This document shows positions 31,768 to 35,239 of a stretch of 35,239 nt of DNA, piece by piece. Position 1 is the first letter of the stretch; each line of letters starts with the position of its first letter. The notes under the pieces are model-generated. The model did not search any database and had not been told where the DNA came from. It saw nothing but the letters and a program-made list of their open reading frames with translations. Origin of the DNA: Gammaproteobacteria bacterium (GTDB lineage Bacteria > Pseudomonadota > Gammaproteobacteria > Ga0077536); NCBI GenBank assembly GCA_019747795.1, contig JAIEQK010000029.1, forward strand, positions 1 through 35,239, written 5' to 3'. Position numbers and translations under genes: made by a program.

Positions 31768-32778
31768 TCAGCCGCCGGTGTGGCTCATGTGACGGAAGAT
31801 CAGCGGCTGCTCGCGCAGGTCGAAGTCGTGGCCCTTGGGCTTGATCGCCATGCTCGCGACGATCGCCTGCTTGAGCGCATCCAGATCCCCAGGGTGGCTG
31901 CGCAGCACCTCGCGCAGATCCACCGAATGCTCCTGCCCCAGGCACAGCAGCAGCCGGCCCTCGGCGGTTACCCGCACGCGATTGCAGTCGCCGCAGAAGT
32001 TGTGGCTGTGCGGCGAGATGAAGCCGACGCGCGTGCCGGTCTCCGCCAGGCGGAAATAGCGCGACGGGCCGCCGGTGGTCTCGGTGGTGGGCAGCAGGGT
32101 GAAGCGGCGCTCGAGGTCGGCGCGAATCTCGTCGCTGGAGTAATAGGCCTCGGCGCGATCGTGGTCGCCGATGGTGCCGAGCGGCATCTCCTCGATGAAG
32201 CTGATGTCCATGCCGCGCGAGGACGCGAACTCGACCAGCGGGACGACTTCATCGTCGTTGCGATGCTTCAGGATCACCGCGTTGATCTTGACCTTGTCGA
32301 ACCCGGCGGCGAGCGCCGCGTCGATGCCGGCCAGCACCTGGTGCAGGTCGCCCACGCGGGTCAGGCGCCGAAAACGCTCGGCGTCCAGGGAATCGAGGCT
32401 GATGTTGATGCGTTTCACGCCGGCGGCGCGAATGTCCTGCGCCATGTGCGGCAGCTGCGAGCCGTTGGTGGTCAGCACCAGCTCCTGCAGCTGCGTCAGC
32501 GCGCCCAGTTCGCGCATCAGCTTGAGCACGTTGTTGCGCACCAGCGGTTCGCCGCCGGTCAGGCGAATCTTGCGTACGCCGAGTTCGGCGAAGGCGCGCC
32601 CCACCAGCGCGAGCTCCTCGAGGGTGAGGATGCGCGCGCGCGGCAGGAAGGTCATCTGCTCGTCCATGCAGTACACGCAACGGAAGTCGCAGCGGTCGGT
32701 GACGGAGATGCGCACGTAGTCGACCACGCGACCGAAGCGGTCGACCAAGCGCGGGGGAAACTGTGCCGGGCGATTCAT
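31768..32778 (-). CDS. moaA: GTP 3',8-cyclase MoaA
   Basis: A 336-residue radical SAM enzyme for the first step of molybdenum/tungsten cofactor synthesis. The SAM cluster motif is CDFRCVYC (around residues 30-37). A second cluster is built by Cys residues in [25 protein letters not shown] and GTP elements include [14 protein letters not shown]-type (here [14 protein letters not shown]) and [11 protein letters not shown]. The C-terminal Gly-Gly (MSHTGG) is conserved for activity. It is the first gene of the moaA-tupBC-mobAB-moeA operon; an inverted repeat and a TAGAAT hexamer lie upstream. Confidence 0.97.
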   Translation of the reverse strand: MNRPAQFPPRLVDRFGRVVDYVRISVTDRCDFRCVYCMDEQMTFLPRARILTLEELALVGRAFAELGVRKIRLTGGEPLVRNNVLKLMRELGALTQLQELVLTTNGSQLPHMAQDIRAAGVKRINISLDSLDAERFRRLTRVGDLHQVLAGIDAALAAGFDKVKINAVILKHRNDDEVVPLVEFASSRGMDISFIEEMPLGTIGDHDRAEAYYSSDEIRADLERRFTLLPTTETTGGPSRYFRLAETGTRVGFISPHSHNFCGDCNRVRVTAEGRLLLCLGQEHSVDLREVLRSHPGDLDALKQAIVASMAIKPKGHDFDLREQPLIFRHMSHTGG

Positions 32779-32809
32779 GATCCGCAGGAAAACAGGTGGG
32801 CCTGAGCCG

Positions 32810-32815
32810 ATTCTA
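32810..32815 (-). promoter_or_regulatory. Putative -10 element of the moaA operon
   Basis: TAGAAT on the - strand, 31 bases before the moaA ATG. No consensus -35 is present at 16-18 bases; that position is instead occupied by the inverted repeat at 32834-32859, suggesting activator dependence or repression. Confidence 0.4.
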
Positions 32816-32833
32816 GCACGCGAGATTCGCGGG

Positions 32834-32859
32834 GATTCCCGCAATTTCCGCCGGGAATC
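32834..32859. promoter_or_regulatory. Perfect inverted repeat (GATTCCCG-N10-CGGGAATC) upstream of moaA, putative operator
   Basis: Two perfect 8-bp half-sites at 32834-32841 and 32852-32859 are separated by 10 bases, so their centres are 18 bases apart, near two helical turns. The element covers the expected -35 region of the moaA promoter and reaches the stop codon of the CYTH gene. It does not resemble the ModE consensus. It may bind a metal- or pathway-responsive regulator. Confidence 0.5.
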
Positions 32860-33334
32860 AGCGCTGCGTCCAGTGGCTGTAGGGCTGCTCGACGAGCCGC
32901 GAGTTGTAGTAGCGGGGATCGTCGGACACTTCCGCGCCGAGCCAGGGCGGACGCTCGAAAGTCTCGTCCACCGCCGCGAGCTCGAGTTCCGCCACCACGA
33001 GGCCCGCGTTCGCGCCGTGGAACTCGTCGATCTCCCATTCGTGCCCGCCGTGGCGCAGGTAGTGACGGGTCTTCTCCAGGGTGCGCGCACCGCACAGGGC
33101 GCGCAGCATCTGTTCGGCGTCGGCCACCGGCAGCGGATACTCGAACTCCAGCCGCTCGATGCCGAGCGTCGCGCTCTTGATGTTCAGCCGCGCGTCGTCG
33201 TCGCTGATGCGTACCCGCACCGAGCACTCGTCGTTGCCGGCGAGGTAGCCCTGCAGCATGCGCTCGCTACGGTGGGCGTGCTCGCGCCACGAGGCGTCGC
33301 GCAGCAGGAACTTGCGTTCGATCTCGATGGCCAC
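32858..33334 (-). CDS. CYTH domain protein (triphosphate tunnel metalloenzyme family)
   Basis: A 158-residue CYTH protein. The N-terminal EIERKFLL carries the ExExK signature of the family. Further charged strands ([46 protein letters not shown]) line the tunnel that binds inorganic or nucleoside triphosphates and divalent metal. Bacterial homologues of this size often hydrolyse tripolyphosphate. The start is GTG at 33334, preceded by GGAGG at 5 bases; longer frames run through unrelated sequence. It converges on nothing and is divergent from the AmpG-like gene. Confidence 0.92.
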   Translation of the reverse strand: MAIEIERKFLLRDASWREHAHRSERMLQGYLAGNDECSVRVRISDDDARLNIKSATLGIERLEFEYPLPVADAEQMLRALCGARTLEKTRHYLRHGGHEWEIDEFHGANAGLVVAELELAAVDETFERPPWLGAEVSDDPRYYNSRLVEQPYSHWTQR

Positions 33335-33379
33335 GGCGGCCTCCGTCGAGGGTGAGGCCGAGATATACAATGGCCCTCC

Positions 33380-34657
33380 ATGGGGGGCAAGCCACAGCAC
33401 GCAGCGCCGCCGGCCGCCCCGGACGGCGCCGGTCAGCGTGTGCGGATCGCAGCCGTGGCCCTGCTGGGCTTCGCCTCCGGGCTGCCGCTCGCGCTCTCCG
33501 ACGGCACGCTGCAGGCCTGGCTGACCGTGGCCGGCGTCGACGTGGAGCGCATCGGCGCGTTTTCCCTGGTGGGGCTGCCCTATGCGCTCAAGTTCCTGTG
33601 GGCGCCACTGCTCGATCGCTACCAGCCCGGCTGGCCCGGCCGGCGGCGCGACTGGATGCTGCTCACGCAGCTCATGCTCGCGGCCCTGCTGTTCCTGGTC
33701 GGCACGCTGGATCTCGCGAGCGGCGCCCTGCCGCTGCTGGCGCTGACCGCGCTGGCGCTCGCCACGCTGTCGGCCACCCAGGACATCGCCATCGACGCCT
33801 ATCGCACCGAGGTGCTGCGTGAACGCGAGCGTGGCCTCGGCGCCGCCTGGGGCGTGACCGGCTATCGCCTCGGCATGCTGCTGAGCGGCGCCGGCGCGCT
33901 GCTCCTGGCCGACAGCCTCGGTTTCGCGCGGGTCTACCAGCTCATGGCCGGCGCGCTGCTGCTGGGCGCGTTCACCAGCCTGGTGGCGCCGCGCGTGCCG
34001 GTGGACTGCGCGCCGCCGCGCGATCTCGCGGAGGCGGTGACGGCGCCGCTCGCCGAGTTCTTTCGCCGCGACGCCGCGCTGCCGCTCCTGCTGCTCGTGT
34101 TCCTGTACAAGCTCGGCGACGCCTTCGCCGGGCGCCTGACCACCACCTTCCTGCTGGGCCCGCTCGGCTTCTCGCTCACCGACGTCGGCACCATCAACAA
34201 GGGCCTGGGCCTGGTGGCGGCGGTGGCGGGGGCGCTGTTCGGCGCGCGTCTCATGCAGCGCCTGGGTCTGTACCGCGCGCTGATGCTGTTTGCAGCGCTG
34301 CAGGCGCTGACCAACCTCGGTTTTGCGCTCCTGGCGCAGAGCGCGAAATCCTATCCGCTGATGGCGGCGGTGGTGGGCCTGGAGAATCTCGCCGGGGGCA
34401 TGGGCACGGCGGCCTACCTGGCGCTCTTGATGTCGATCTGCGCGCGCCGTTACACCGCCACCCAGTTCGCCTTGCTGAGCGCGGTGGCGAGCCTCGGCCG
34501 GGTGTTCGCCGGACCGCCCGCCGGCTGGATGGTGGCCCATGTCGGTTGGGCGCCGTTCTTCCTCGCGACCTTCGTGCTGGCCCTGCCGGCGCTGCTCATG
34601 CTGCGCTGGCAGCGGGCGCGCATCGAGGCCCTGGGCCGCGCCGAGGCCGAGCCGTGA
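33380..34657 (+). CDS. ampG: AmpG-like MFS permease
   Basis: A 425-residue membrane protein with about 12 transmembrane segments. Features of the AmpG/PAT branch are LLGFASGLPLALSDGTLQAWL, GLPYALKFLWAPLLDRY, LATLSATQDIAIDAYRTEVL and ENLAGGMGTAAYLALLMS. AmpG imports anhydromuropeptides for cell-wall recycling, and can influence beta-lactamase induction in bacteria that have that system. The N-terminal 22 residues are cytoplasmic and Gly/Pro/Ala-rich. The start is ATG at 33380. The stop overlaps the next gene by 4 bases. Confidence 0.9.
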   Translation: MGGKPQHAAPPAAPDGAGQRVRIAAVALLGFASGLPLALSDGTLQAWLTVAGVDVERIGAFSLVGLPYALKFLWAPLLDRYQPGWPGRRRDWMLLTQLMLAALLFLVGTLDLASGALPLLALTALALATLSATQDIAIDAYRTEVLRERERGLGAAWGVTGYRLGMLLSGAGALLLADSLGFARVYQLMAGALLLGAFTSLVAPRVPVDCAPPRDLAEAVTAPLAEFFRRDAALPLLLLVFLYKLGDAFAGRLTTTFLLGPLGFSLTDVGTINKGLGLVAAVAGALFGARLMQRLGLYRALMLFAALQALTNLGFALLAQSAKSYPLMAAVVGLENLAGGMGTAAYLALLMSICARRYTATQFALLSAVASLGRVFAGPPAGWMVAHVGWAPFFLATFVLALPALLMLRWQRARIEALGRAEAEP

Positions 34658-35196
34658 ACTGGCAGGCCGCGGCGCGGGCCGCGCGGCGAGTGGCGCTGGT
34701 GGCGGACAGCCATGGGCGGGTACTGCCGGAGGTGCTCGCCGGTCTCGTCGGCGTGGATCTGATCGTGCACGCCGGCGACGTGGGGGGCGCCCAGGTGCTG
34801 GAGGCCTTGGAGACCGTTGCCCCGGTGCTGGCGGTGAGCGGCAACAACGATCTCCCGACGCGCTGGCCGGCGGCGGAACGCGCGCGGCTGGCTGCGCTGT
34901 CAGCGAGCGCGGTGCTGCCGCTGACGGGCGGTCTGCTGGCGGTCGAGCACGGCCACCGCTTCGCCGCCGTCGCCACGCGTCACGCGCGTCTGCGCGCGGC
35001 CCATGCGGACGCGCGGTGGGTGCTGTACGGCCACAGTCACCGCTGCGTGGTGGACGCCGACGCTACGCCCTGGGTGCTGAATCCGGGCGCCTGCGGCGCG
35101 GCCCGCGCCTACGGCGGCGCGGGCTGGCTGGAACTGCGGCGCGTGGGCCGCGACTGGCAGGTCTGGAGTTCGCGCGAGGCGGCTCAGTCGCGCTGA
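34654..35196 (+). CDS. Metallophosphoesterase family protein (YfcE/MJ0936-like)
   Basis: A 180-residue calcineurin-like phosphoesterase. Metal-binding motifs occur in the expected order: DSH (Asp18, His20), GDV (in VHAGDV), GNND, HGH (in VEHGHRF) and GHSHR near residue 129. Such small cytosolic enzymes hydrolyse phosphodiesters, but the physiological substrate is often unknown. Its GTG start overlaps the AmpG-like stop (GTGA), indicating co-translation. The 3' end overlaps a convergent gene by 13 bases. Ala/Arg-rich segments reflect the genome's high GC. Confidence 0.88.
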   Translation: MNWQAAARAARRVALVADSHGRVLPEVLAGLVGVDLIVHAGDVGGAQVLEALETVAPVLAVSGNNDLPTRWPAAERARLAALSASAVLPLTGGLLAVEHGHRFAAVATRHARLRAAHADARWVLYGHSHRCVVDADATPWVLNPGACGAARAYGGAGWLELRRVGRDWQVWSSREAAQSR

Positions 35197-35239
35197 CCGC
35201 GGCCACCGCCCCGTTCACCGCCGCCCATGCGCCCGCCGA
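35184..35239 (-). CDS. C-terminal tail of a Gly/Arg-rich protein (truncated by window edge)
   Basis: On the - strand the frame ending at TGA (35184-35186) reads GGRMGGGERGGGRGQRD at its C-terminus. RGG-like tails of this type are common in DEAD-box RNA helicases and other RNA-binding proteins. Only 18 codons are visible, so the family cannot be decided, and it could be non-coding. Confidence 0.35.
   Translation of the reverse strand, partial: GGRMGGGERGGGRGQRD

Noticed and set aside
31186-32805. + strand frame of 539 codons over tupB and moaA
   Set aside because: Translation is Gln/Arg/His-rich and featureless; the - strand encodes clear MoaA and TupB proteins.

Overview
The window is very GC-rich and densely coded. 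Short intergenic gaps, frequent GTG and TTG starts, ATGA-type overlaps and the gene families present point to a Pseudomonadota chromosome. Gammaproteobacteria seems most likely, with Betaproteobacteria possible. There are no rRNA or tRNA genes, no CRISPR array and no recognisable transposase.

Layout. (1) 1-2089: the 3' end of a sigma-54 activator or Fis-type regulator, a type II NADH dehydrogenase, and a DUF1244 protein. (2) 2123-7367: a NarX-type histidine kinase, a LuxR-type response regulator, a TonB-dependent receptor and a second paralogous response regulator, all on the + strand. (3) 7409-9873 (- strand): three exported proteins. Two belong to families tied to PQQ-dependent alcohol oxidation (a substrate-binding protein and a beta-propeller); the third is a PepSY protein. 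(4) 10109-16380: an operon for an Aromatoleum-type tungsten aldehyde oxidoreductase (a 4x[4Fe-4S] AorA, the tungstopterin subunit AorB, a flavin/NAD subunit AorC and a dedicated MoaD-like AorD). It continues into a TPR-sulfotransferase and a small unknown gene. (5) 16661-20993: a strongly expressed porin, an exported coiled-coil/SHOCT protein, proline iminopeptidase and folP. (6) 21004-23298 (- strand): pqqA-pqqC-pqqD-pqqE. (7) 23572-25491: a DUF447 flavoprotein, a pterin carbinolamine dehydratase and a low-GC orphan gene. (8) 25693-32778: molybdenum/tungsten cofactor genes. moaC lies on -, moaD-moaE-pqqB on +, and a - strand operon runs moaA-tupB-tupC-mobA-mobB-moeA. (9) 32858-35239: a CYTH triphosphatase-like protein, an AmpG-like transporter, a small metallophosphatase and the tail of a Gly/Arg-rich protein.

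How it may fit together (inference). PQQ made by pqqABCDE would serve periplasmic quinoprotein alcohol dehydrogenases, which convert alcohols to aldehydes. The two-component genes, TonB receptor and PQQ-associated periplasmic proteins look like accessories of that system. Tungstate imported by TupBC and pyranopterin made by MoaACDE/MoeA would equip the cytoplasmic AOR, which oxidises aldehydes to acids and passes electrons through an iron-sulfur relay to NAD(P). The window therefore looks like a two-cofactor alcohol-to-acid oxidation locus. The quinoprotein dehydrogenase itself and the tungstate-binding protein TupA are not in this window.

The least explained parts are the sulfotransferase and small gene inside the AOR operon, the Cys-bracketed acidic loop in the TonB receptor, and two putative operator repeats, one before aorA and one before moaA.
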